From: Pseudomonadota bacterium | GTDB lineage: Bacteria; Pseudomonadota; Gammaproteobacteria; Burkholderiales; Burkholderiaceae_C | Direction of reading: 5' to 3' | Length of the DNA: 64,000 nt | Assembly (NCBI GenBank): GCA_020161145.1 | Contig: JAIUPQ010000002.1 | Span: 62,001-126,000, forward strand | Shown here: positions 45,672 to 53,371 of the stretch, one piece after another | How the letters are laid out: every line of letters begins with the position of its first letter | Position numbering within the stretch: the first letter of the stretch is position 1 | Program-made: the position numbers and the translations under genes | The notes under the pieces: generated by a model | What the model saw: the letters and a program-made list of their open reading frames with translations, nothing else | Databases searched by the model: none | What the model was told of the DNA's origin: nothing

Positions 45672-47129
45672 TTAAGCGAAGTCAAATAATTCCATATTAT
45701 TCTTATTCAACTTACCAGCCTTTTTCTTTGACTTTTTTTCTACTGCACCAATAGCTGAATGCTTGGCGAGCCAAGTTCTATGATCCGTTTCCTTATATCT
45801 TGAGTAAGAAAACCCTTCATAAACTTTGATTGGTTTTCCATTCATATGATTCAAAATCAATTTACCAATGGCTTCACCCAAACCAGCAGGAACAGCATTG
45901 CCAACCTGTTTGTATTGATCAACCAAAGAGCCACAGATAACCCACTCATCAGGAAATTGTTGAACCCTTTTGTATTCCTGAATGCTTAATGGACGGTTTT
46001 CTACTGGATGTGCCAAGTCAGTTGCTGGCATTGCAGGGTGCGTGACCAATGTTGGAGAAGGCTTGTCCCAAGCTAGCCTTCTTAAAAAACCAGTCTTACC
46101 ACCACCAGCATAAAACGATTTTCCAAGGGCTTCTTTTTGAAGCTCAAGAGGAAGGTTCTTCCAGTATTCACCAGGGCCAAGCAATCTGTAATAGCGAAGC
46201 CTGCCTTCTGGAAAGGTCAAATGCTCGTGCTTAATGCTTTCAAGACCTTCAACAGCACTCCTAAAAGTGTTCCACTGTGGAAGATTGAATTCTAACTTAT
46301 CGCTATGAGTTGGCTCCAAATAGGGAAGCTCTTCACCACCACGATGACAAATCAAAACCACTCGCTCCCTTACTTGAGGTGAACCATAGTTGGCAGAATT
46401 GTAGAGATTGAAAGACACACCATAGCCAGCTTGCTTCAATCGCTGAACAATAAGCAAAAGAGCTCCGCCAGCCTGTTCTTCTTCTGTCAAAGGATTTTTC
46501 TCATCCCTATCAGCATGGGGACGATGAGATAATGGAGCAGATAACAACCCACGCACGTTCTCAAGAACAGCATATTTTGGTTTTAGTTGCTCAATCAACT
46601 CTAGATAACGGATAAGAGCACCGCCACGTTGATCATTGAACCCCCGGCGAGATCCAGCCGTGCTAAATGCTTGGCAAGGTGGGCCGCCAACAATTAAATC
46701 TATATCATCATCGAGGGACAAGCCAGCAGCTTCCCTAATTTGTTCGGCAGAATAATTCCAAACATCGCCAAGAAGAGCAATATCTGGATTATTTGCAGCA
46801 ATAGTTTTCCTACATGCCTTATCAAACTCACAAGCAAGCATCACTTCAATGCCTGCTTTCTTGAGCCCCAAATCAAGACCCATAGCACCAGAAAAAAAAC
46901 TCAAAGCAACAATGTCGGGCTTTGACTTGGAATTTCTTTTCTTATCTGGTGGATTTACATGATTTTGAGGAATAGCTAGGAATTGCTCCAAATTCTGACG
47001 ATCAACAAGCCATTGCTTTCCAAGCTGCTGCCCAGCAATCTTACCTTGCTTCAAAAGTGTGCGAACTCGCTGCTCAGTCAATTGCATCAGTTCCGCAGCT
47101 TCTTTGGTGGAGATGACGTCTGGAATCAT
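45672..47129 (-). CDS. DNA cytosine-5 methyltransferase with N-terminal HTH domain
   Basis: A 485-residue protein. Residues about 5 to 50 form an excisionase-like HTH_17 domain ([20 protein letters not shown] then [19 protein letters not shown]). The methyltransferase part starts near residue 75 with [17 protein letters not shown] (SAM binding), then GGPPCQAFS with the catalytic cysteine, [13 protein letters not shown] and, near the end, [13 protein letters not shown]. It should protect the site cut by the converging TdeIII-like enzyme. The start is ATG 47129 because an upstream in-frame TTG (47162) overlaps the -10 box. The HTH may let the protein repress its own gene, as N-terminal domains do in M.SsoII-like enzymes. 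Confidence 0.9.
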   Translation of the reverse strand: MIPDVISTKEAAELMQLTEQRVRTLLKQGKIAGQQLGKQWLVDRQNLEQFLAIPQNHVNPPDKKRNSKSKPDIVALSFFSGAMGLDLGLKKAGIEVMLACEFDKACRKTIAANNPDIALLGDVWNYSAEQIREAAGLSLDDDIDLIVGGPPCQAFSTAGSRRGFNDQRGGALIRYLELIEQLKPKYAVLENVRGLLSAPLSHRPHADRDEKNPLTEEEQAGGALLLIVQRLKQAGYGVSFNLYNSANYGSPQVRERVVLICHRGGEELPYLEPTHSDKLEFNLPQWNTFRSAVEGLESIKHEHLTFPEGRLRYYRLLGPGEYWKNLPLELQKEALGKSFYAGGGKTGFLRRLAWDKPSPTLVTHPAMPATDLAHPVENRPLSIQEYKRVQQFPDEWVICGSLVDQYKQVGNAVPAGLGEAIGKLILNHMNGKPIKVYEGFSYSRYKETDHRTWLAKHSAIGAVEKKSKKKAGKLNKNNMELFDFA

Positions 47130-47161
47130 GCTGTTTCGCTGTCGAAAATTTTCATAGTCCA

Positions 47162-47190
47162 ATTATAACGCAAGGCAGCAGCACTAGCAA
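47162..47190 (-). promoter_or_regulatory. Promoter of the methyltransferase gene
   Basis: A perfect TATAAT -10 box (47162-47167) and TTGCTA -35 box (47185-47190) are 17 bases apart on the minus strand. The predicted transcript begins about 25 bases before ATG 47129, which decides the start codon. Confidence 0.8.
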
Positions 47191-47201
47191 CACACCAAAA
47201 G

Positions 47202-47237
47202 AAAAGGCTAGTCTTGCGACTAGCCTTTTTTCTTTTT
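47202..47237. terminator. Terminator upstream of the structured RNA locus
   Basis: An 8-bp stem (GGCTAGTC with GACTAGCC, loop TTGC) is followed by TTTTTTCTTTTT on the plus strand and by TTTTCTTTT on the minus strand. It can insulate the methyltransferase promoter from the RNA locus to its right in both directions. Confidence 0.8.
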
Positions 47238-47311
47238 GTTAGATTCGGCACCACCCGGTTTCTAACAGAACACCTTGCAACCTTATCGGCTCAATCCTCG
47301 ATCAGTTGCTA

Positions 47312-47339
47312 TTGACAATTCAAAAGAATCATTTATAGA
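47312..47339 (+). promoter_or_regulatory. Strong promoter reading into the structured RNA
   Basis: A perfect TTGACA -35 box (47312-47317) is followed after 16 bases by TATAGA (47334-47339). The start of transcription would fall near 47345, at the 5' strand of the first long helix of the predicted RNA. Confidence 0.7.
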
Positions 47340-47341
47340 TG

Positions 47342-48140
47342 TTCTACCAACTAAGCAATTCAATCATACGAAATTTATTTGCATTGTCAATAACCGAATT
47401 CTGATGAATTGCTCTTGGTGGAAGATCAAGGGCAATTTTTTCATCGGCTCAATGTCCTCGGAAAGAATTGCAGCGAAGTCTTAATAACTTGCACAGTATG
47501 AATAGAAGTCGGAGACATTAGAAACATCGTAACTTCTAGCTGCAAAAGGCGATACCTAAGAAAGTAGCGGCTCAATTGGATGCTATAGGCCCCTTGGCTT
47601 GGCGATTGAGTAAATAAGAGAGAGTAACAGAGTGGGAATATCAACCTGTAGGTTCCCAAGTTTCTAGCAATAGGAATTTGGATCAGTCCGACGCAGTGCC
47701 CACCCTTCAATTAGGTGAAGGAAAATCGAGCGGAATAGCACAAGCAGCTAATTTGAACTTGTGCCCGGTGCTATGTGGTCAGCAGTGAAGTAATTCACTG
47801 GGGATGGAAAGAAGGCAATAAAGGATGAACGGTCATGCCGTTCTACTCGGAATAAATAGCACTCACCCCTGGCAGGTGAGGGACTGGCAGAGTCTAACGG
47901 TCATGACTCTGATACTGAAAACACAACAAGAATTCTCTTGTCCCTGGGTTTAAGGGGGTTCTTTCCCGGAACCGTGTGATAGCACGGGGGAGGGAAAGAA
48001 GATACTAACTCTCTAAAGAGAGAGAATTAATCATCATCTACGCATAGATGATGATGACCCAGTCCAGCACAGAATAATCTCGTAGAGGTTCTATGAAATA
48101 GAACAAAATTGGCAGAACGGAAAATTTGACAAAACCAATT
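47342..48140 (+). ncRNA. Large structured noncoding RNA candidate, about 800 nt
   Basis: No convincing gene fills 47240-48175. Instead there is a chain of perfect or near-perfect helices. The opening one pairs 47342-47350 with 47415-47423 and 47354-47362 with 47405-47413. Others pair 47432-47442 with 47461-47471; 47503-47509 with 47532-47538; 47703-47709 with 47716-47721; 47738-47744 with 47758-47764; 47783-47789 with 47794-47800 (GUAA loop); 47827-47832 with 47838-47843; 47862-47867 with 47875-47880; 47888-47894 with 47905-47911; 47926-47931 with 47936-47941; 47959-47967 with 47992-48000 enclosing 47972-47987; 48030-48040 with 48045-48055; and 48088-48094 with 48098-48104. Size, promoter and phage-like context resemble the large ornate RNAs such as GOLLD or ROOL, but no class could be assigned by eye. 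The 3' end is uncertain. Confidence 0.72.
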
Positions 48141-48175
48141 CCCTTGTTATTTTCATAAATAAACAAGGAGAAATC

Positions 48176-48649
48176 ATGGCGGAGCAACAAGAGAAAAAGA
48201 AGACATCATGGGGCACAAAAATTTTAGGCTTTATTTTTATAGCTGGAGTATTTCAAGCTATCTCTGGGATCATAGCGGATACAAATAAGAACAACGGAGG
48301 ACCAGCTTCAGCATCACCTTCTGCTGCCGCAGCACCTCAACTCAGCCCAAAGGAAGAAGCCCTAAGAGATTTGAAACTAGATTTTGAATGGGGAACAGGT
48401 GGCTTTGGTTCAGTAATGCTTGTTGACTTCACATTCAACAACAAAGGCAAATATGCAGTAAAAGATATTGAAGTCGTATGCAGATCAAGTGCCAACTCAG
48501 GAACTTTGATTGATAAAAACAAGAAAACTGTATATGAATTAGTGAAGGCAGGAGAAACCAAGAAGATTCAGCGATTCAATATGGGCTTCTTGAACTCTCA
48601 GGCAACCTCTACATCGTGTGTAGTTGATGATTTAAAAATTGACCAGTAA
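48176..48649 (+). CDS. Small membrane-anchored protein of unknown function
   Basis: A 157-residue protein with a charged start (MAEQQEKKKTSWGTK), one membrane helix at residues about 16 to 35 (ILGFIFIAGVFQAISGIIAD), a low-complexity alanine/serine linker and a soluble domain with a beta-sandwich look (FGSVMLVDFTFNNKGKYAVK and EVVCRSSANSG, ending CVVDDLKID). The domain resembles FxLYD-type domains, though this is only a resemblance. Two cysteines may form a disulfide outside the membrane. It has a good ribosome site (AAGGAG) and its own terminator, and follows the structured RNA directly. No known family is recognised. Confidence 0.75.
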   Translation: MAEQQEKKKTSWGTKILGFIFIAGVFQAISGIIADTNKNNGGPASASPSAAAAPQLSPKEEALRDLKLDFEWGTGGFGSVMLVDFTFNNKGKYAVKDIEVVCRSSANSGTLIDKNKKTVYELVKAGETKKIQRFNMGFLNSQATSTSCVVDDLKIDQ

Positions 48650-48693
48650 GTAAAAATCAAAAGAGCACCCTGACAGATAGGGTGCAAAAAAGT

Positions 48694-48716
48694 GGCTCCT
48701 TCGTGGAGCCTTTTTT
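48694..48716 (+). terminator. Rho-independent terminator
   Basis: Stem GGCTCC/GGAGCC with loop TTCGT followed by six T. A second hairpin (GCACCC/GGGTGC, 48664-48685) lies just before it. Together they end the gene at 48176-48649. Confidence 0.85.
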
Positions 48717-48850
48717 ACGACTTCACGTTTGACGTTAGGTGCTCACGTGGTGCTGGATGTACCTTTTTTCTTCACAAGCGTAAAATTCGTTTTATTGATT
48801 GGCGACACTAAGCTTTTCAATAAATACAGCGACATCCCACTTCATACCTG

Positions 48851-48897
48851 CCAGTGAAATGGTTCACTTGGAAAGGAGGGTTTTAACTATGACTTAA
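48851..48897 (+). promoter_or_regulatory. Leader with hairpin and two-codon upstream ORF
   Basis: A hairpin (CCAGTGAA / TTCACTTGG, loop ATGG, 48851-48869) is followed by a very strong ribosome site (AAAGGAGG, 48872-48879) and a minimal reading frame ATG ACT TAA (48889-48897). The next gene starts 16 bases later with its own ribosome site. The hairpin resembles the CAGTGAA/TTCACTG hairpin at 47783-47800 in the structured RNA. Confidence 0.5.
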
Positions 48898-48913
48898 ATT
48901 AAAGGAAATAATC

Positions 48914-49249
48914 ATGAATCAACTTAATCTTATTGCAGTTCCTAACGGTGTTTTTACTCTTGAAGAAGCTCTTGAAGACACCTTGATTAAAAAAGCTATT
49001 CAACAGCTTCAATCTGCTGAAGCCACAGAGACAGACAAGATCAAAGTTTTTCTCACTCTCTATCAAATGATTGACACCTTGGCTCAATTGCACTTGAAAG
49101 GCTTTGATATGAAGCAGGTGAATCAATCTGCTTTGGAAAAGAATATGAAATATGCCATTGATGTGGGCTACGATTCAATCATGAAGACCTTCACCAATCA
49201 CCAAAGGAAGCAGATTCGCCAGTTGGTGATGAAGTCTCCAGCACACTAA
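48914..49249 (+). CDS. Small helical protein of unknown function
   Basis: A 111-residue soluble protein, mostly alpha-helical (FTLEEALEDTLIKKAIQQLQ, then IKVFLTLYQMIDTLAQLHL). It ends with a basic stretch (NHQRKQIRQLVMKSPAH). It has an AAAGGAA ribosome site 13 bases upstream and a terminator after it. No family is recognised. The position between the RNA locus and the XRE repressor suggests an accessory or regulatory role in the element, but nothing in the sequence proves it. Confidence 0.7.
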   Translation: MNQLNLIAVPNGVFTLEEALEDTLIKKAIQQLQSAEATETDKIKVFLTLYQMIDTLAQLHLKGFDMKQVNQSALEKNMKYAIDVGYDSIMKTFTNHQRKQIRQLVMKSPAH

Positions 49250-49269
49250 GCTTCAACAGCAGCAAGAAC

Positions 49270-49294
49270 AAAGGCACCCATGAGGTGCCTTTTT
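49270..49294 (+). terminator. Rho-independent terminator
   Basis: A 9-bp stem (AAAGGCACC with GGTGCCTTT) with a short loop, followed by TTTT. It ends the gene at 48914-49249 before the repressor promoter. Confidence 0.85.
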
Positions 49295-49312
49295 GTTGAT
49301 CTCTGCCCTTGT

Positions 49313-49339
49313 GTCAGTCAAAATCATATGAATTTAACT
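49313..49339 (+). promoter_or_regulatory. Operator copy 1, upstream of the XRE repressor
   Basis: A palindrome centred on CATATG at 49325-49330, with the flanking pattern GTCAGTCAAAATCATATG and AATTTAACT. Closely similar sites occur at 52588-52614 and 53979-54009. Its place just before the XRE gene suggests self-regulation. Confidence 0.65.
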
Positions 49340-49353
49340 ATCAAAGCACCCAC

Positions 49354-49719
49354 ATGGCAAAGTCAGCCAAAGACCTGCAACGATTGAAGGTAATCGGTAA
49401 GAGCTTGCAGAAGCAAAGATTGAAGACTGGCTACTCTCAAGAAGAGGTTGCAGACCGTCTAGGCATCACACCCAAGTCGTATGGAGACTACGAACGGGGG
49501 GATGCTACCCCTGACATTTTGAGATTGATTCGGATTGCTGAAATCTTTGAATGCCAGATTGAAGAGCTTCTAACTGGTATTAGTTCAAAGCCTGATGACC
49601 AGGCAAAGCAGATAGCCATCCTTCTGCAAGGAGTCAAAAGGATAGACAGACTCCACATCATCAAAATAGTAGAGAAGATATGCCTGATTTCAAAAGGCAA
49701 GGCAAAAATAGACTCTTGA
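49354..49719 (+). CDS. XRE-family HTH transcriptional regulator
   Basis: A 121-residue regulator with a Cro/CI-type HTH: LQKQRLKTGYSQEEVADRLG followed by ITPKSYGDYERGDATPDILR at residues about 15 to 60. A helical C-terminal part probably mediates dimer formation. ATG at 49354 is chosen over an upstream TTG that lies before the operator. It is the most likely protein to bind the three CATATG-centred palindromes in the element, which include one in its own promoter. It would control the element in a repressor-like manner. Confidence 0.82.
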   Translation: MAKSAKDLQRLKVIGKSLQKQRLKTGYSQEEVADRLGITPKSYGDYERGDATPDILRLIRIAEIFECQIEELLTGISSKPDDQAKQIAILLQGVKRIDRLHIIKIVEKICLISKGKAKIDS

Positions 49720-49920
49720 TTAGAATCTTCATAAGGGCAGCTTGGTTGCAGTTGTTAAGGCCCAATCACCCAAAAATGCTGTTCAGTTCATCGCTGTAGA
49801 TAGCAACCAGCCATATATTAATTCTAGCAAGTTAAAAACGATCATCAATAGCAAGTGGGGCACGTGAGTGAAAAATGGGCCAACTCGTTTGGGTCCTATC
49901 GGTGGAATCCAGCAGGTTGA

Positions 49921-50118
49921 TCACTCCACACCTAAAGAGCCAGAAGGCAGCTTGTTCTTTCTCATGACTGATTCAAGGATCAATTGAAGCTCTTGAAGCC
50001 TTTGGCCTTCATTTGGAATTGAGAAGGCTTGAACCACATCCCTCAAGTCTGCCACTGACACCAGCAATTCATCCTGAGTGGTCAGCTTGTTCTTATCGTA
50101 GAAAAACTTAACTTCCAT
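49921..50118 (-). CDS. Small protein of unknown function, downstream of RHH-like gene
   Basis: A 65-residue protein starting at ATG 50118 (MEVKFFYDKNKLTTQDELLV). It overlaps the upstream gene by 11 bases, so they form a two-gene unit reading away from the mob genes. The sequence is helical and acidic (ADLRDVVQAFSIPNEGQRLQ) with no recognised domain. The 200 bases to its left (49720-49920) hold nothing identifiable. A partner protein for the gene upstream is possible. Confidence 0.6.
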   Translation of the reverse strand: MEVKFFYDKNKLTTQDELLVSVADLRDVVQAFSIPNEGQRLQELQLILESVMRKNKLPSGSLGVE

Positions 50119-50422
50119 TTGAACCACCACCATTCAACTTGGAAACATACTTTGATTTTTGAATCAGTGCTTCCTTGATCACTTGCTCCAAATCAGTTCC
50201 ATTTTTAATGGCATATGCTTCAAGAGCCTTGCAATTTTCTTCACCAATGAACTTGAAGTAGGCAGCAGCACGAGCCTGTTTTTTCTTCTGCACATACTCA
50301 CTCACAGCATTTCTAACCACCATTCCGAAATTATCAGACTGCCCTGCATTGATCAAAAAATCGTCAATCCATTGAACATCTTCTTGTCGTAAGAAAGCAG
50401 TTTTCTTCACACATCCTTTCAT
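50108..50422 (-). CDS. Small DNA-binding-like (ribbon-helix-helix type) protein
   Basis: A 104-residue protein with a very good ribosome site (AGGAGG) before ATG 50422. The N-terminal part, KTAFLRQEDVQWIDDFLINA then FGMVVRNAVSEYVQKKK, has the strand-helix-helix rhythm of CopG/Arc-type proteins. A second similar segment (EENCKALEAYAIKNGTDLEQ) may form another helix pair. Diverging from mobC across a 257-base gap, it could regulate mobilization or bind the transfer origin. Family assignment is tentative. Confidence 0.62.
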   Translation of the reverse strand: MKGCVKKTAFLRQEDVQWIDDFLINAGQSDNFGMVVRNAVSEYVQKKKQARAAAYFKFIGEENCKALEAYAIKNGTDLEQVIKEALIQKSKYVSKLNGGGSNGS

Positions 50423-50489
50423 AAAGATCCTCCTGTTTTCTCCAATCCTACAAATCTGGATTGATAAAACAAGGCCCATTCCGAAAGTA

Positions 50490-50660
50490 TCAGCTATCGA
50501 GTTACAGCCCTGATCGTGGACATCTAATTTTGCTTTGCTAAAATTAAAAATATAAACAGCAAGACAAATAAACCATACGGGCTAAATCCTACGGATTTCC
50601 CCTTTTATGGGTTTATCTCTTGTTAGGGCGCTGCCCTAAGACCCTAGTAAAAATAAAAAA
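50490..50660. other. Candidate transfer origin (oriT) region
   Basis: The gap upstream of mobC contains two hairpins: AAATCC/GGATTT around TAC (50584-50598) and TTAGGGC/GCCCTAA around GCT (50623-50639). Transfer origins of mobilizable plasmids usually lie next to the mobC-mobA genes and carry inverted repeats beside a nick site. No ColE1-type nick sequence was recognised, so the exact site is unknown. Confidence 0.4.
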
Positions 50661-50679
50661 ACAAGAAGGAGAAGATCCC

Positions 50680-51108
50680 ATGAGCAACATAAAAAACAAT
50701 CTGGCTGTATTGAAAATCAGCCCAGGTAGAAGTGATGATCACCTCTACAAACGCACCTACTCTTTAGACACCAAGCTCTCTCCAGTTGAGCTAGATGCTC
50801 TCAGAACCGCATGGAAAGAATCAGACTTCAATTCAATGGCGGCTTATGTAAGACATCAGATTTATGGTGGAAATGAGAAGAAAATTGACTTCTACTTTGA
50901 AGAGAAGCAGCAGGATCGCATCCTTGCAGCCAAGTATCTTGCAGAGCTAAACAAGCAAGGTAAAAATCTAAATCAGATCGCCAAGCAGTTAAGCTCAAAA
51001 ACTGATTTCACCAAACAAGAAACCAAGTTACTTGTAGATGATCTCAAAAATACATTGCTTGCCATTCAAGAAATCAAAGACAAATTTTCTCCACAGAAGA
51101 AAATTTAA
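50680..51108 (+). CDS. mobC: MobC-like relaxosome accessory protein
   Basis: A 142-residue protein. The segment YLAELNKQGKNLNQIAKQLS near residue 87 is the hallmark of MobC proteins (IGxNLNQIA). The N-terminal half has a strand-helix-helix look (TYSLDTKLSPVELDALRTAW). MobC helps the relaxase open the transfer origin. ATG at 50680 has an AAGGAG ribosome site. It is followed 11 bases later by the relaxase gene. Confidence 0.85.
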   Translation: MSNIKNNLAVLKISPGRSDDHLYKRTYSLDTKLSPVELDALRTAWKESDFNSMAAYVRHQIYGGNEKKIDFYFEEKQQDRILAAKYLAELNKQGKNLNQIAKQLSSKTDFTKQETKLLVDDLKNTLLAIQEIKDKFSPQKKI

Positions 51109-51119
51109 GGTGCGGTTTT

Positions 51120-52502
51120 GTGATCAATGTTGTTCAAGGTCATCGCACGAATTCAGTTCAAGAAGCGATCAATTATCTTAAAGGCGACCACGATCACAAA
51201 GGCGTGGAGAGAAAACCTAAGCCTAGATTTCTCACTGGAAGTGAGACAGATTGTCTTGTGGCTTGTGAATCCATAGACAGAAAACATAAGTATGTTTCTG
51301 GCACTTTGGCATTTGAACCCAATGAACATCCAACCGATCAACAACTGATGGCGGTTGTTAAATCATTCCGTGAAACCTTCATGGCAGGTCTTGAGCACGG
51401 TGTGAATTTCACAGACTTCTGGAACATTCATACCGACAAAGGTCGTGTTGAACTGAACTACATCATTCCATTAACTGAGTTAACTACTGGCAAGCAGTTG
51501 AACCCTTTTCCAGTAGGAAAGGTAAAAGAAGACTTCAAGGATGCCTTTGATGCTGTCACTAATCACAATCTTGGCTATGACCAGGTTGTGAGAAATCCAC
51601 TGAAAGCATCGTCTTCAAAATTTGAAACGAAGGTTCTCCCTCATTCAGATTCAGAATTGGCTAAACAAGTCAGAGCCACAAAATCAGACAAGGATAGCAT
51701 TAGTGTCAATGTTGGCTATCAGATCTTGCAAGGCAACATCACCAACAGACAACAGCTATGTGATTACTTGGAGAATTTTGGAGAAATCACCAGAGTCAAT
51801 GATAATTTCATATCATTGAAAGTTCATGGATCACAGAAGGCTTTTCGTTTGAAAGGTCCTGTCTATGAATATGGTGCAGACTTCAAGAAGCTGAAAAATG
51901 AATTTCTGACTAAAGGTGCTGACTACAGAAAGCAACTCAATGATGCAGACTTCAAAAAAGTCAGCGATACCCTGAATAGATTGACTGCTTCAAGAAGGCA
52001 GTTCAATAAGAAGCTGATCAGTCAGCCAATGGTCGGCAGAAGCAACAAGAACCGCTTATATGGCGAGAAAGCCACTGTCAAGGGAACACCGAAGCAGGTG
52101 GCCCCTACCAATGAGCTTAAACAGCCTCAGAAGGTCAAGGAAGCACCTGGCCAGGTGCAACCTACAGCACAGCAGCAACAGCCTTCCAAACCTGTTGCAG
52201 AGCCTTCTAGCAGCACCAAGCAGCAGCAACCATCTACGAACCAGCCACAGGCCAACGACAGCCCTTCTATGCCGTCTGGTGGCAGCAGTTCAGATGGCTC
52301 TATTGGTGGTCTTCGTTCTCAACTGGCTGATCTCATGAGCCAGATTGCCAATGCAAAGAATCCAGCCAAAGCAGCCGCATTGAAAGCCAGAGCCACACAG
52401 CTAGAAAATCAGATTGGTGCAGCAGTAGCAGCCGAAAGAATCAGGAAGCTCAAAGAAGCTGAACGATTCAATGGTATGAGTGGCAAGAAGTTGAAGCTCT
52501 GA
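51120..52502 (+). CDS. mobA: HEN-type (ColE1 MbeA-like) relaxase
   Basis: A 460-residue relaxase starting with GTG at 51120. The motif in NIHTDKGRVELNYIIP near residue 103 places H, E and N with the spacing of ColE1 MbeA (H, plus 7 E, plus 2 N), the signature of the MOB-HEN group, instead of the usual three histidines. The N-terminal domain (about 1 to 160) would nick the transfer origin. The C-terminal part has a glutamine/proline-rich linker (about 345 to 390) and a final coiled region (LADLMSQIANAKNPAKAAAL). Transfer needs a helper conjugation system, since none is encoded here. Confidence 0.82.
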   Translation: MINVVQGHRTNSVQEAINYLKGDHDHKGVERKPKPRFLTGSETDCLVACESIDRKHKYVSGTLAFEPNEHPTDQQLMAVVKSFRETFMAGLEHGVNFTDFWNIHTDKGRVELNYIIPLTELTTGKQLNPFPVGKVKEDFKDAFDAVTNHNLGYDQVVRNPLKASSSKFETKVLPHSDSELAKQVRATKSDKDSISVNVGYQILQGNITNRQQLCDYLENFGEITRVNDNFISLKVHGSQKAFRLKGPVYEYGADFKKLKNEFLTKGADYRKQLNDADFKKVSDTLNRLTASRRQFNKKLISQPMVGRSNKNRLYGEKATVKGTPKQVAPTNELKQPQKVKEAPGQVQPTAQQQQPSKPVAEPSSSTKQQQPSTNQPQANDSPSMPSGGSSSDGSIGGLRSQLADLMSQIANAKNPAKAAALKARATQLENQIGAAVAAERIRKLKEAERFNGMSGKKLKL

Positions 52503-52587
52503 TCCCTCCTACTTCATTTTCGTGAATGGATCATTCACAAAAATAAAGCAGGCCCATGATAAAAGCACCCGAAGGTGCTTGTGCCAC

Positions 52588-52614
52588 GTCAGTTAAATTC
52601 ATATGAATTTGACT
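52588..52614 (+). promoter_or_regulatory. Operator copy 2
   Basis: A near-perfect palindrome, GTTAAATTCATATGAATTTGAC, with the flank GTCAG as in the other copies, centred on CATATG at 52600-52605. It is followed by TTGACA, a probable -35 box of the gene at 52662. Binding here would block that promoter. Confidence 0.7.
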
Positions 52615-52661
52615 TGACAAAAGAAATTCTCCTGCTAGATGTATAGCAATAGGAGGATTTA

Positions 52662-53357
52662 ATGATCAAGAAGAAAAATAACACCTACAGGCTAATCAAA
52701 AAAAATATCGCCAAGTTATCCCTCATCCATCAGACCACAGGAGTTTCACCCAATCGCTTGGTGTCACTCTTTCTGAAAAACTTATCCTTGGATGATGTTG
52801 CTCTTCACAAGAAAACCAAAGATGGATATTGGAATTGGGCACTTGCTGATAAAACCGCCTACAAATATTTCAAGAGAGAACTTGCCATCTATTTGAAGAA
52901 AAATATTGCTAGTTCCAGCTTCAATACTATGCAGGAGCATTTCAAAGCCAATTATCTCACCAAAGAATATTTTGGTGAGAACTATGCGTCCCTGTCTAAC
53001 AATTACTTTGCACAGGAAGAGCCATTGAAGAATTTTGTGCGAGAAGGATTCATCGCCATTTATCCAATCACTCCAGAGATGTCTCAAAAAGAGATAGCCA
53101 TAAGAAACCAGAAGCTTGGCAAGATTTCTGTGAAGCACTGGATTGGCGACATCATAAATTACGACTACTTCAATCAAGCACCTGGCTTCATGATGAAGAA
53201 TGTTCAGCAGGCTCTTCAATGCATTGACCTTTACATTCTCAACATTCTGAATGAAAAGCAGCTTGATCATGAAATCATGAAGCTATCAACCAATCAGAAG
53301 CTTGAAGCTAAGTTCGATGCAACAGAGGCGCCAAAGATAAAAATTCACAAAATATAA
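52662..53357 (+). CDS. Unknown protein under the palindrome operator
   Basis: A 231-residue, lysine- and asparagine-rich protein with a perfect ribosome site (AGGAGG, five bases before ATG). The N-terminal part (KKNIAKLSLIHQTTGVSPNR and LVSLFLKNLSLDDV) has a helix-turn-helix-like rhythm. The remainder is helical with aromatic clusters (YWNWALADKTAYKYFKREL). There are no membrane segments. No family is recognised. Its promoter carries operator copy 2, so it is probably silent while the XRE repressor is active. It may be a gene of the excised or mobilizing state. Confidence 0.68.
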   Translation: MIKKKNNTYRLIKKNIAKLSLIHQTTGVSPNRLVSLFLKNLSLDDVALHKKTKDGYWNWALADKTAYKYFKRELAIYLKKNIASSSFNTMQEHFKANYLTKEYFGENYASLSNNYFAQEEPLKNFVREGFIAIYPITPEMSQKEIAIRNQKLGKISVKHWIGDIINYDYFNQAPGFMMKNVQQALQCIDLYILNILNEKQLDHEIMKLSTNQKLEAKFDATEAPKIKIHKI

Positions 53358-53371
53358 ATAGGACATAAAAC

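Noticed and set aside
47275-47710. Two short open frames (47275-47484 plus, 47441-47710 minus) within the structured RNA region
   Set aside because: No ribosome sites, no recognisable protein features, and both cross predicted RNA helices. They are better explained as chance frames in noncoding DNA.
47700-48140. Series of hairpins considered as a CRISPR array or integron attachment-site array
   Set aside because: The stems are all different and not evenly spaced, there are no identical repeats with spacers, and no cas or integron integrase genes are present. A shared ten-base piece (AACGGTCATG) occurs only twice.
52060-52338. Open frame inside the relaxase gene in another frame
   Set aside because: Overlaps the relaxase linker entirely and reflects its repetitive glutamine-rich codons; no start signal of its own.
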